Source of the DNA: Verrucomicrobiaceae bacterium
Lineage (GTDB): Bacteria; Verrucomicrobiota; Verrucomicrobiia; Verrucomicrobiales; Verrucomicrobiaceae
Length of the DNA: 64,000 bases
Assembly: GCA_016713245.1 (NCBI GenBank)
Contig: JADJPM010000001.1
Coordinates: 1,240,001-1,304,000 of the forward strand
Reading direction: 5' to 3'
The notes beneath the pieces were generated by a model. It searched no databases. It was given only the letters and a program-made list of their open reading frames with translations, and was not told the origin of the DNA. A program made the translations under genes and the position numbers. Below, piece by piece: positions 8,246 through 18,161 of the stretch. Numbering within the stretch: position 1 is the first letter of the stretch; each line of letters starts with the position of its first letter.

Positions 8246-8638
8246 CTAAGGAGTCGCTGTGCGGGTGTGGGCGGTGGCTCGCATCCACTGGGTCAGCGTC
8301 TGGGAGTAGGACAGTGTGTGGAAGGCAAAAAACAGGAGCGCCAGTCCAACGGCCAAGGGAACAAGGTAAGGAGCTTCACGAGGTCGGAATACTGCCACGA
8401 TGACCAGAACCGTCGAAACACAGAATGTATAGCCTGCCATGTCAGCAAGCCCGCGATGGAGGATGATGTGAACCGGCAATGGCAGAACATCCGGCCGGAA
8501 AGACTCGGCCAGAACCTTCAATTCGACGGAAGGGTGAGTCGCGATCAAAAACCCAAGCAGCGCCACGCTGACCAGCCAAACGGCCCACCACATCCAATGG
8601 ATGACTTTGAATCGTTCGGTGATGGCTTGAAGGTGCAT
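8246..8638 (-). CDS. Small integral membrane protein, unknown
   Basis: A 130-residue protein with four hydrophobic spans (WMWWAVWLVSVALLGFLIA; MAGYTFCVSTVLVIVAVF; YLVPLAVGLALLFFAFHTL and a weaker one). ATG at 8638 is chosen; an open extension to 8722 overlaps the 3' end of the upstream SUKH gene and looks noncoding. No family recognised. It follows the SUKH gene on the same strand, but the 73-base gap gives no firm operon evidence. Confidence 0.6.
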   Translation of the reverse strand: MHLQAITERFKVIHWMWWAVWLVSVALLGFLIATHPSVELKVLAESFRPDVLPLPVHIILHRGLADMAGYTFCVSTVLVIVAVFRPREAPYLVPLAVGLALLFFAFHTLSYSQTLTQWMRATAHTRTATP

Positions 8639-8711
8639 ATTTGCGGAAGCGCGGAGGTAGCGGAACTCATCGGGTCGAAAAGCTGCATGGGGGCATACCT
8701 GAATATTGTTT

Positions 8712-9125
8712 CTAACTCTCACCGATCCAAACTTGCTGAATCCAAGCAGCTAGATTGGGCCAACGCTCGTCGGTCTGGCCGTTGTGTGACCAAAAGACAA
8801 TCTCGCCGGAATCGTGGATGCAGTAGTAATCGGCGTTGTCTTCGCAAATAGGCAGCAAATCACGAGGCAAGCCCATGTCGCGCCAGGCCGCCTGAGCCAT
8901 CGGAATCAAGTCTGTATGACCCCCTCCCCGCACAATCGTAGCAGGCTCAAAAGCCCCAAAGACGATGTCACTCGCCTCCAACAGGTATCTTCGATAGTCG
9001 GCATGAAAAGTAACGCCAAGAGCGAACTCGGTGGACGATAACTCATCTGGAGTAGGAAGGCGTAATGGTTTCGGAACAGGCTCATTCAGCTCGCGCAAAT
9101 GCTCAATAACTTCGCTCAAGTTCAT
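8712..9125 (-). CDS. SMI1/KNR4 (SUKH) family protein
   Basis: A 137-residue cytoplasmic protein with the SUKH fold pattern: LPTPDELSSTEFALGVTFHADYRRYLLE near the N-terminus (typical 'lP..l..fE...g..lP.dyr.fl' layout), then DMGLPRDLLPICEDNADYYCIHDSGEIVFWSHN and a C-terminal WI-containing helix. SUKH proteins often serve as immunity proteins against contact-dependent toxins, but many genomes carry solitary copies; no toxin gene is seen next to it. It sits 48 bases downstream of glpK on the same strand. Confidence 0.82.
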   Translation of the reverse strand: MNLSEVIEHLRELNEPVPKPLRLPTPDELSSTEFALGVTFHADYRRYLLEASDIVFGAFEPATIVRGGGHTDLIPMAQAAWRDMGLPRDLLPICEDNADYYCIHDSGEIVFWSHNGQTDERWPNLAAWIQQVWIGES

Positions 9126-9173
9126 ACATCGTTGAATGTGGGTTGGTCTGGCACAACATTGCCTGATTCATAG

Positions 9174-10658
9174 CTAAGCTTCCTCCCAAGCCTTCGCCCG
9201 TTCGAGCGCTCGCTGCCAGGTGGCAGTTTTTTGGGTGCGGAGGGCGGGTTTGAGTTTGGGGGTGAACTTTTGATCGGCCTTCCAGTGCTTGGCGATGTCG
9301 GCCTGGTTTTTCCAGAAGCCGGTGGCGAGACCGGCGAGGCAGGCGGCACCGAGGGCGGTGGTTTCGTTGACCTTCGGTCGCACCACAGGGACGCCGAGGA
9401 GATCGGCCTGCATCTGCATGAGGAGGTTGTTGAGCGAGGCACCGCCATCGACGCGGAGTTCCTTCAGTTTGATGCCGGAGTCGGCCTGCATGGCGTGGAG
9501 GATGTCGGCCACCTGAAGGGCGATGGCTTCGAGGGCGGCACGGGCGATGTGGGCACGCGTGGTGCCGCGGGTGATGCCGACAAGGGTGCCGCGGGCATAG
9601 GCATCCCAATGCGGAGCTCCGAGACCGGCGAAGGCGGGCACGAGATAGACGCCGCCGGTGTCCGGCACGCTGGCGGCGAGCGTTTCGACCTCGGCGGAGC
9701 TTTGGATGATCCCGAGACCATCCCGCAGCCATTGCACGACGGCTCCGGCGATGAAGACGCTGCCTTCGAGCGCATACTCCGTCCGGCCGCCAATGCGCCA
9801 GGCGACGGTGGTGAGCAGTTTGTTTTTGGAGGTGATGGGCTTGGTGCCGGTGTTCATGAGCATGAAGCAACCGGTGCCGTAGGTGTTCTTCACCATGCCG
9901 GGCTGCACGCAGACCTGGCCAAAGAGAGCGGCCTGCTGATCGCCCGCGATGCCGGTGATGGGAATGGAGCCTCCGAGCAGCGTGGTGTGGCCGAAGGAGC
10001 CGCTGGAGTCCCGCACCTCGGGCAGCATGGAGGCGGGCACGCCGAAGAGGCTGAGCAGTTTTTCATCCCACCGACCTTGGCGGATGTCGTAAAGCATGGT
10101 GCGGGAGGCATTGGAGACATCGGTGGCATGCACCTGGCCGGAGGTGAGGTTCCAGAGGAGCCAGCTATCGATGGTGCCAAAGGCGAGGCGGCCCTTGGCG
10201 GCGAGCTGTTTGGCCCCTTTGACGTTTTGCAGGATCCATTGGACCTTCGTGGCGGAGAAGTAGGCATCGACGACGAGGCCGGTTTTTCGTGTGATGAGGC
10301 GGTCGAGCTTCTTTTTGCGCAAGGCATCGCACATCGGCGCGGTGCGGCGGTCCTGCCAGACGATGGCATTGCCGACGGGCCAGCCGGTTTCGCGATCCCA
10401 GACGACGGTGGTCTCGCGCTGATTGGTGATGCCGATGGCGGCGACATCAGCGGCGGTGGCTTTGGCCTTCACGAGCACCTCGCGAGCGGTGGCGAGCTGC
10501 GTGTCCCAGATGGCCTGCGGATCATGCTCGACCCAGCCGGGCTTCGGAAAGATCTGGGGGAACTCCTTTTGCGCGACGGCGACGACCTTGCCGTCGTGAT
10601 CAAAGAGGATGCTGCGTGAGCTGGTGGTGCCCTGATCGAGTGCGAGGACGTATTTCAT
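9174..10658 (-). CDS. glpK: Glycerol kinase
   Basis: A 494-residue FGGY-family kinase that phosphorylates glycerol to sn-glycerol 3-phosphate. Seen: phosphate-1 loop DQGTTSSRSILFDHDG at residues 7-22, AIGITNQRETTVVWDRETG, GTIDSWLLWNLTSG, the DVSNASRTMLYDI substrate loop, GIAGDQQAALFGQ and the adenosine segment NTYGTGCFMLMNTG, with GGASLNNLLMQMQAD near the end. Length is normal for GlpK. No glpF or glpD adjoins it. The upstream region 10659-10981 is filled with palindromes. Confidence 0.97.
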   Translation of the reverse strand: MKYVLALDQGTTSSRSILFDHDGKVVAVAQKEFPQIFPKPGWVEHDPQAIWDTQLATAREVLVKAKATAADVAAIGITNQRETTVVWDRETGWPVGNAIVWQDRRTAPMCDALRKKKLDRLITRKTGLVVDAYFSATKVQWILQNVKGAKQLAAKGRLAFGTIDSWLLWNLTSGQVHATDVSNASRTMLYDIRQGRWDEKLLSLFGVPASMLPEVRDSSGSFGHTTLLGGSIPITGIAGDQQAALFGQVCVQPGMVKNTYGTGCFMLMNTGTKPITSKNKLLTTVAWRIGGRTEYALEGSVFIAGAVVQWLRDGLGIIQSSAEVETLAASVPDTGGVYLVPAFAGLGAPHWDAYARGTLVGITRGTTRAHIARAALEAIALQVADILHAMQADSGIKLKELRVDGGASLNNLLMQMQADLLGVPVVRPKVNETTALGAACLAGLATGFWKNQADIAKHWKADQKFTPKLKPALRTQKTATWQRALERAKAWEEA

Positions 10659-10758
10659 GGTGGTGCGGCGGTTTTAGCGGAAGACGGCGCGTGCCGTCAA
10701 TGCTGGCGGCAGAGAGGCATGATGGAAAACAGGCTGGCTTTTTCGAGCCAAGCCGTTT

Positions 10759-10819
10759 GGTAGAAAGATTGGGGGTAGAAAAATTTGGTTCCAATCTTTC
10801 TACCCCAAAATTTTCTACC
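10759..10819. repeat. Interleaved palindromic repeat, GGTAGAAA family
   Basis: GGTAGAAAGATTGG (10759-10772) is perfectly inverted at 10791-10804, while GGTAGAAAAATTTGG (about 10774-10788) is imperfectly inverted at about 10805-10819. Since the two words are also similar to each other, the element can fold either as one long hairpin or in an interleaved (A-B-A'-B') way. It lies 100 bases upstream of glpK. Confidence 0.8.
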
Positions 10820-10916
10820 TTTCCGGGCCACAACTTCCCGGCGTCGAGCTGCCCGGAGGTCACGCTTGATGGGGATGGTCGTATCCAGGCAGCCTCGCCG
10901 CGCTCAGGACGTTCCC

Positions 10917-10956
10917 GGCAGCAGGCTGCCTCCCACAAGCGGCAGCAGGCTGCCGC
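10917..10956. repeat. Pair of GC-rich palindromes, GGCAGCAGGCTGCC
   Basis: GGCAGCAGGCTGCC at 10917-10930 and its extended form GCGGCAGC-AG-GCTGCCGC at 10939-10956 are tandem palindromes 8 bases apart. The second makes an 8-bp GC-rich stem. A related half-word, GGCAGCCTCGCC, lies just upstream. Position is between glpK and the 3' end of the 645-residue gene. Confidence 0.7.
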
Positions 10957-10981
10957 AGTCCAGGGCTTCGCCGGATGAATC

Positions 10982-12919
10982 TCACTTCTCGTCTAGTGAG
11001 GAAGGCACGGCGGGCTCGGGCGGCTGATCGCCGGCGCGGACGACGGTGACGAGGCGTTTGATGCCCGCTTGGGCGAGCTCGCTGGGCGGATGCATGCGGC
11101 GGGCTTTGAGATACCAGGCGATGGCGGAGCCGGTTTGCTTCTTCTCTTCATGCTGACGGCCGCGTTCGATGGCGGTGACGAATTCACTGGCCTGTATGCC
11201 AAGGTCGGCGCGGAGCTTGCTGAGGGCGTTGTCATCGGGGAAGAGCTTCGCTTCCTTCTCGACCTTCTCCCACGCGGCGGCGGGGCTGGTGGCGGCGAGT
11301 TCCTTGGCACCGTTGATGACGATTTCGACGCGGCCCATGTCGGTGAGGACTTTTTCGAGCTGCTTCTCGCGACCGGCATCGCCTTGCAGGGCAATGGCAA
11401 GCGGGAGTTTGTTGTCGAAAATCTGCCGGTAGGCCTTCTGGCTGATGAGTCGGTCAAACTCCATGATGCCCTGCGATTTCATGTCGCTGCCTTTGACGAG
11501 CTCGCCGCTGAAATTGGCGAGGTCGGGGTTGGTGGGCCAGATCTCGGTGGCAGCCTTCATCTCGGTTTCGAGGGTTTTGGTGTCCTTGGTGGCCATGGCC
11601 ATGCGGGCCTTGCTGATGTGCAGGGAGCTGACGGACTTCGCCGTGTTGATGGCGGCAAGCGGTTTGGCGTATTCAAAGTCCTGCGCCTCGTTTTTGAGCT
11701 CGAGCACGGTCTTTTCGGCCTCGGCGTAATCCTTCATTTCGAGGAAGCCGAGGAGCTTGTTCTTCTTCCGCACGAAATCGAGCACCTTGCTCTTTTCCTT
11801 CATCGGCAGGCGGCGCACGCGGGGAAGATACTCGCCGACGCCGAAGGCCTCAAGGAGGCGATTGCTGGCGCTATCGATGTCTGTGCGAGCGAGGAGGTTT
11901 TCAAAGGAGACGAGGGATTCATCGACACTCCGGATAGCCTCCAGCGAGAGGCCGTCGATCATGGTGACAGTGGGCGGCACGCCGAAGGAGCCGGAGAGGG
12001 CTTTTTGCAGATCGGCGTCTTTGTCCATTTGAAGGATGCTGTCACCGTCCTTGAAAAGGTTCGGGTAAAAGCGGCAGGCGATGACGGCGTGCTCAAAGCG
12101 ACGCTGGAGGAACATCTGGATGATGAGGGCCTGAAACTGCACCTTGCTGGAGACTTCCGAGAGGCCGGTGGCGGCCTCGTTCATCTTTTTCCGCGCCTCG
12201 ATCTCGGCGATGCCTTTGATGTAGCCACTGGTGCGGCCGAAGGTGGCACCATCTGCTTGCGCCTTGGCATCGGCCTTGGCTTGAGCACCTTTTTCGGAGG
12301 AGGCCACCTTGCCGGACTTGGTGTTTTCATTGCTCATCTGCGCATTCCACTCGAGCTGCCGACGGCGCTCATCCATGGCGACGTTCGCGGCCTTGAGGTT
12401 GTTCTGTTTGCGCTGGGAGAGCCACACGTCCCAGATGGCGTTGGCGATGGAATTGCACAGGCCGCCGTCGATTTTGTAGGTGCCGGCCTCGGGCAGCATG
12501 GCAAAGGCCTTCATCGGATCGGGGCCGGGTTTGTTCGTCGGAGCCAGGATCTGCATGATCTGCGCCATGATGTCCCGGTAAGCCTGATCCTCGGCGGAAA
12601 TGGCTTCCGGCGTGGTGAGGTAGGTCTCAAAACGGGACCGCATGAGGCGGTTGTTGGTGACATTCCAGAGCTTGCCATTGAAGGCCACGTTCTCGCTGCC
12701 GGGATCTCCCATCGGCATGTTCGTGAGGCCGGTCTGCGTGTCCGTCTGGCGGTCGGCCGCGCTGCCGGGAACCATATTGTAGTTGTTATTCGAGGTCGTC
12801 GTCGTGGGTGCAGCGGGCTGCATGGCACCCGCTGGGGCGGGGCCAGGAAGCACCTGGGCATGGCAAAGCGCCAGCGGACAGGCCGCGGCGAGGGCGAGGA
12901 GGCGGAACGAGGGCTTCAT
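10982..12919 (-). CDS. Exported protein of unknown function (645 aa, helical)
   Basis: A signal peptide (MKPSFRLLALAAACPLALCHA) is followed by a Pro/Thr/Asn-rich linker and a mostly helical chain. The stretch KSGKVASSEKGAQAKADAKAQADGA is Lys/Ala-rich; the later part (about 380-620) has helical-pair spacing reminiscent of TPR repeats (KVLDFVRKKNKLLGFLEMKDYAEAE..., GSAIAWYLKARRMHPPSELA). No enzyme motif seen. It begins 12 bases after the stop of the membrane-anchored 136-residue gene, so the two are very likely one operon. Unknown outside this phylum as far as I recognise. Confidence 0.75.
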   Translation of the reverse strand: MKPSFRLLALAAACPLALCHAQVLPGPAPAGAMQPAAPTTTTSNNNYNMVPGSAADRQTDTQTGLTNMPMGDPGSENVAFNGKLWNVTNNRLMRSRFETYLTTPEAISAEDQAYRDIMAQIMQILAPTNKPGPDPMKAFAMLPEAGTYKIDGGLCNSIANAIWDVWLSQRKQNNLKAANVAMDERRRQLEWNAQMSNENTKSGKVASSEKGAQAKADAKAQADGATFGRTSGYIKGIAEIEARKKMNEAATGLSEVSSKVQFQALIIQMFLQRRFEHAVIACRFYPNLFKDGDSILQMDKDADLQKALSGSFGVPPTVTMIDGLSLEAIRSVDESLVSFENLLARTDIDSASNRLLEAFGVGEYLPRVRRLPMKEKSKVLDFVRKKNKLLGFLEMKDYAEAEKTVLELKNEAQDFEYAKPLAAINTAKSVSSLHISKARMAMATKDTKTLETEMKAATEIWPTNPDLANFSGELVKGSDMKSQGIMEFDRLISQKAYRQIFDNKLPLAIALQGDAGREKQLEKVLTDMGRVEIVINGAKELAATSPAAAWEKVEKEAKLFPDDNALSKLRADLGIQASEFVTAIERGRQHEEKKQTGSAIAWYLKARRMHPPSELAQAGIKRLVTVVRAGDQPPEPAVPSSLDEK

Positions 12920-12931
12920 GACGGACGCGGG

Positions 12932-13342
12932 TTAGATTTTGAGGAGTTCGAGCACTTCGAGGACACCGTTTTCCTGCACACGGACTTTGAAGGTGTAGCG
13001 CTGGCCGCGCTGGATATTGGCTCCTTCGTAGTCCGGCGGCACCCACACGGGTACGAAGGTGTTTCCGCTGCCATCGCTCACCTGGACGCTGAAGAGCCGA
13101 CCGTCTGACTGACGCCAGCCGGTGTCGAGACGGTCATCCACGAGGCCTTCGACCTTGTAGATGTTCCCGCTGAGCGCGGTGGCATTTTCGAGGAACTCCG
13201 AGGTGAGCAGCTCCGTCACGCCCGTCATGGGATCGGTCGTGCGATGCAGCAGCATGTAGCCGCCGCCACCGAGCACGACGAGGATCAGGACGAGACCGAG
13301 AAGGTGGGTGAAGGAGATACTGGACTGGGCGCGTCGTGCCAT
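12932..13342 (-). CDS. Membrane-anchored OB-fold-like protein, operon with the 645-aa exported protein
   Basis: A 136-residue protein: basic N-terminus MARRAQSS, one span (FTHLLGLVLILVVLGGGGYMLL, about 11-32), then a periplasmic domain with the strand order of a small OB fold (ALSGNIYKVEGLVDDRLDT, GRLFSVQVSDGSG, RGQRYTFKVRVQENGVLEV). ATG at 13342 is chosen because the sequence upstream overlaps the aspS leader and is not protein-like. First gene of a two-gene unit; it is transcribed divergently from aspS across 139 bases. Function unknown. Confidence 0.7.
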   Translation of the reverse strand: MARRAQSSISFTHLLGLVLILVVLGGGGYMLLHRTTDPMTGVTELLTSEFLENATALSGNIYKVEGLVDDRLDTGWRQSDGRLFSVQVSDGSGNTFVPVWVPPDYEGANIQRGQRYTFKVRVQENGVLEVLELLKI

Positions 13343-13481
13343 GCGGAAAGGTTTCGGGGGTGTGCGTGACTCTAGCGGATGCCCCCCTGCGGAAGCGAGG
13401 AAAAAATGGCTCGGCCCGCCAAGCCGCCTTCTCCCTTGCACGCTGGAGGAAACCGCCGACTCTACGCGCCCTTTTTCCGCC

Positions 13482-15317
<1,836 letters not shown>

Positions 15318-15326
15318 TTTGAAGCG

Positions 15327-15698
15327 CTACTCAACCTCGCTCCAGCGGATGTTTCTCCGCACGCCCAGGTGGTGGAAGTGGGCATCGGCATCCTGGATGT
15401 AACCCGCTTGGTCGATGCGGAGTCCCTCGGCCTTTAGCAGGCGGCGTTGCTTGCGGGAGAGAGCGGCATCCATGTTTGGGCTGAGGCGAGCATCGGCGGA
15501 GACAACGCGCTGCCAGGGCAGTGAGGCGGATTCCTCCGGCGTGAGACGGGCGAGCACGAAGGCGACATGCCGTGCCATCACATTCATGTGGATGGCGATG
15601 CTGCCATAAGTGGTGAATTTGCCCGGCGGGATGAGGGCAACGAGGCGCAGGACCTCCGCACGGATATTGGCAAAGGCCTTGGACTTTCCACGCGGCAT
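15327..15698 (-). CDS. Alkyltransferase-like (ATL) protein, MGMT family without the acceptor cysteine
   Basis: A 123-residue protein with the DNA-binding domain of O6-methylguanine methyltransferases: VLRLVALIPPGKFTTYGSIA, then RHVAFVLARL. Where active enzymes have PCHRV this one has LPWQRVV, so the acceptor Cys is Trp, the mark of ATL proteins. ATLs bind O6-alkylguanine and flag it for nucleotide excision repair rather than repairing it directly. It starts 4 bases after the stop of the beta-lactamase-like gene, an apparent two-gene operon, and converges on aspS 9 bases away. Confidence 0.9.
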   Translation of the reverse strand: MPRGKSKAFANIRAEVLRLVALIPPGKFTTYGSIAIHMNVMARHVAFVLARLTPEESASLPWQRVVSADARLSPNMDAALSRKQRRLLKAEGLRIDQAGYIQDADAHFHHLGVRRNIRWSEVE

Positions 15699-15702
15699 AA
15701 AA

Positions 15703-16539
15703 TCAAGCGCAGTAATCGCGGAAGAGACCGCCCATCATGGCACCGAGCTTCCAATCCTGCCCTGGAGGGGCAAAGTGACCGCGGGTAAAGAGGACGATGG
15801 CGTAGGGCGTGCTGCCGTAATAGAAAAAGAGGGATTCGTGGTCCCACTCGCCGTAGTTGCCCGTCTTGCCACCGATGTAGGTGATGCTGGCGGGCAGCAC
15901 CCAGCGGCCAAGGCCGTATTGATCACGCCGCATGGCTTCGAGGAGCAATTCGCAGCCGTGATCGAGGCGGTAGTTCACGCAGCGTTCGTAGAATTCGGCA
16001 TAGAAGCGCGGCGAGAGCACATTGTCGCGGATGGCTACATTCGGCAGGGCATACTTGGAGAGAAACTGATGCTCGTCAGAGGGCCCGATGCGGGAGAGCA
16101 GGTAAAACCACGAGCTGTTCTCGCTCTTGTCACAGGCATGCACGATGTGCTGGAATTCCTCACGGCTGAGATTTCCCTGCGCTCGCTCAAGCAGGACCGC
16201 AGCGACGGCAGGTTTTGGCATGGAGCTACCAACAAACAAACGATCCGCCTGAAACTCTGCCAGATAGCGACCGGTGGCGAGATTCTTCACCGCGTAGCCC
16301 ACGCGAGGATCGCCACGGTAGGCACGGTAGGCCTGCTCATAGCGTGTGGTCCATGGGCGACCATGCGCGGCATGCGGACGAAAGCGGAGACACGCTCCAG
16401 AGGCCATGAAGCGGTTCCGAAACTCCCACTGTGCTCGCACTTTGCGAGCCGAGGGACTCATGAGGCCACCACCGGCACACCCGGCAAGGCCCAGCGGCAA
16501 GCAAGCAAGACCACTCCGCAGCCAATCGCGGCGTGTCAT
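15703..16539 (-). CDS. Class A beta-lactamase-like serine hydrolase, exported (Tat/lipoprotein)
   Basis: A 278-residue protein. MTRRDWLRSGLACLPLGLAGCAGG combines a twin-arginine motif with a lipobox (LAGC). All three penicillin-recognising motifs are present: SxxK as SMPK (in VGSSMPKPAV), SxN as SEN (in CDKSENSSW), and KTG in GGKTGNYGEWD. The omega-loop ExxLN of true class A enzymes is not obvious, so a peptidase or esterase role in the cell wall is as likely as beta-lactam hydrolysis. An upstream in-frame ATG (16569) is an alternative start. It overlaps no gene and is followed 4 bases later by the ATL gene. Confidence 0.82.
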   Translation of the reverse strand: MTRRDWLRSGLACLPLGLAGCAGGGLMSPSARKVRAQWEFRNRFMASGACLRFRPHAAHGRPWTTRYEQAYRAYRGDPRVGYAVKNLATGRYLAEFQADRLFVGSSMPKPAVAAVLLERAQGNLSREEFQHIVHACDKSENSSWFYLLSRIGPSDEHQFLSKYALPNVAIRDNVLSPRFYAEFYERCVNYRLDHGCELLLEAMRRDQYGLGRWVLPASITYIGGKTGNYGEWDHESLFFYYGSTPYAIVLFTRGHFAPPGQDWKLGAMMGGLFRDYCA

Positions 16540-16635
16540 CGGGTTCGATGGCTCTTCGTGCCTGTTCATTGGGGCGTGAGAGAAGCGTGAGGCCTGCAAG
16601 ATGCCAGCGTCGAGTTGTCAAAAGATTGTCCGCAG

Positions 16636-16956
16636 CTACTTCGCCGCCTTTTTGGGAAAGCCTGCCTTCGCGTGCTTCACGAAGTCGATGAAGGTTCCCT
16701 CGCCCACACCCGGCACTTGAGTCACTTCCGTGATGTCATTGAAGGGTCGGGCCTTCTTGATGGCCTCCAGCCGTGTCTCACCCACGCCAGGCAGGGATCT
16801 CAGCGACTCATCGCGCCCCTTGTTGAGCAGATCGAGCAGCTTCATGCGCTGCGTGATCGTGAGCATTTGCGCGATGGCTTGGATGCGGACGGGGATCTTA
16901 TCTGCCGCGACGAGAGCCGTGCCCAAGAGCAGAAAGATGGCAAGGAGCGTTTTCAT
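16636..16956 (-). CDS. ComEA-like helix-hairpin-helix exported protein
   Basis: A 106-residue protein: signal peptide MKTLLAIFLLLGTALVAADK, then two helix-hairpin-helix DNA-binding motifs, SLRSLPGVGETRLEAIKKARPF and TQVPGVGEGTFIDFVKHA, and a Lys-rich end. ComEA proteins bind incoming DNA in the periplasm during transformation; this one lacks a membrane anchor beyond the signal peptide and lies apart from other com genes, so the role is inferred only. ATG at 16956 is set by the signal peptide. Confidence 0.85.
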   Translation of the reverse strand: MKTLLAIFLLLGTALVAADKIPVRIQAIAQMLTITQRMKLLDLLNKGRDESLRSLPGVGETRLEAIKKARPFNDITEVTQVPGVGEGTFIDFVKHAKAGFPKKAAK

Positions 16957-17219
16957 GCATGAAGGCTGTCTCTGGAGGGCTGTTTGACGCTTCTTCACAT
17001 CCTCTATGATGATGAAGAATTAAGGGCAAATCATTCCATAACCGTAAGGGGTGTGGATAAGCTCAAGAAGTGCGTTCCATCGCTGAAAATGGGCCGTTCC
17101 ACGAGCATGGAAGCTGTGAATGAAAATGGGGATGACTGTGAGCAGGTGCCTCCAACTTGGGGTTATCGAGGTTCCTCGCAGCTTCTTGGTAGTTGTTGGT
17201 CTTTTTGCTCACAGGTTGT

Positions 17220-17921
17220 TCACGAGGTGCCGGCCGTGAGAGAATTGAAGGCCGGATTGGCGAGGGCGGAACTAGCAGCCTGCACTTCCGCCTCTTTTTT
17301 GCTCTTTCCGGCTCCACGGCCGAGTTCGCGGCCACCCCAGGTGACGACGGCTTCGAAGAATTTGGCGTGATCAGGGCCGGTCTGGCCGATGATGCGGTAG
17401 GCGGGCGCTTCGGAATTGATGGCCTGGAGGCGTTCTTGGAGATCGCCCTTGGGGTTGGACTCGATGAGGCCATTGCCGAGCTGGTCGAGCTCAGCGCCGA
17501 GCACGCGGATGACGAACTGCGCGGCGGCATCGAGGCCGGCATCGATGTAAATGGCCCCGATGATGGCTTCCAGCGCATCCGCGAGCGTGGAATCCCGCTC
17601 GCGGCCGCCGCTGGTCTCCTCGCCACGGCCCATGATGAGATGCGGGCCGAGGCCGATGTCACTGGCAAGCCGGGCGAGCGATTTGGTGCTCACCAAATGG
17701 GCGCGTGCCTTCGTGAGGCGGCCTTCATCCGCATCGGGCAGCCGGGCGAAAAGCTCATGACTGAGGGCGAGCTGGAGGACGGCATCGCCGAGGAATTCGA
17801 GGCGCTGGTTGTCGAGGCCGGAGCGCTGGGACTCGTAGCTTACGCTCGCATGCGTGAGGGCCTCAGTGAGGAGTCGGAGCTGGCGGAAGGAGTGGCCGAG
17901 GATGCTCTCAAGGGATTCCAT
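17220..17921 (-). CDS. rnc: Ribonuclease III
   Basis: A 233-residue double-strand-specific RNase that processes rRNA precursors. The RNase III signature LDNQRLEFLGDAVLQLAL (residues about 38-55) has the catalytic Glu/Asp pair; the second acidic site is DALEAIIGAIYIDAG; the C-terminal dsRNA-binding domain ends GRGAGKSKKEAEVQAASSAL. Start MESLESILGHSFR is chosen; the frame continues upstream into the tRNA-His gene, which rules out a longer start. rnc lies 54 bases downstream of tRNA-His on the same strand and could share its transcript. Confidence 0.96.
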   Translation of the reverse strand: MESLESILGHSFRQLRLLTEALTHASVSYESQRSGLDNQRLEFLGDAVLQLALSHELFARLPDADEGRLTKARAHLVSTKSLARLASDIGLGPHLIMGRGEETSGGRERDSTLADALEAIIGAIYIDAGLDAAAQFVIRVLGAELDQLGNGLIESNPKGDLQERLQAINSEAPAYRIIGQTGPDHAKFFEAVVTWGGRELGRGAGKSKKEAEVQAASSALANPAFNSLTAGTS

Positions 17922-17975
17922 GTTTCGCTGTTCGCCGATAGTCCGAGGTGTAAGGGCCTCGGTGGAGCAGGAAAA

Positions 17976-18051
17976 TGGGGTGACCGACGGGATTCGAACC
18001 CGCAACAACCAGAATCACAATCTGGGGCTCTACCTTTGAACTACGGTCACC
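17976..18051 (-). tRNA. tRNA-His (GUG), CCA encoded
   Basis: The minus strand folds into a full cloverleaf: acceptor GTGACCG/CGGTCAC, anticodon stem CCAGA/TCTGG with loop TTGTGAT (anticodon GTG), T arm GCGGG-TTCGAAT-CCCGT, and CCA in the DNA (17976-17978). An extra G at 18051 opposite C73 is the G-1 expected of tRNA-His. Confidence 0.97.
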
Positions 18052-18161
18052 ATTTTGCCCGGAGGCGGGGGCGATAGTAACCGGATCGGGCGAATGCGCA
18101 AGTGCGGGTTCTGGATGGCAGATTGACCGAGCCACGAGGGTGCGTTCATACTAGCCACCTC

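Noticed and set aside
8219..8851. 210-codon plus-strand frame opposite the small membrane protein and SUKH gene
   Set aside because: Composition is shadow-like, while the minus strand has membrane spans and a SUKH domain.
9231..10619. 462-codon plus-strand frame opposite glpK
   Set aside because: Antisense shadow of a high-GC gene; GlpK motifs on the minus strand are unmistakable.
11069..13108. 679-codon plus-strand frame across two minus-strand genes
   Set aside because: It spans both the 645- and 136-residue genes antisense and has the Gly/Glu/Val-rich composition of shadow frames.
17052..17060. TGTGGATAA, a perfect DnaA box on the minus strand, between the HhH gene and rnc
   Set aside because: A single 9-mer is expected about once in every two windows of this size by chance, and no second box or AT-rich unwinding element is near.
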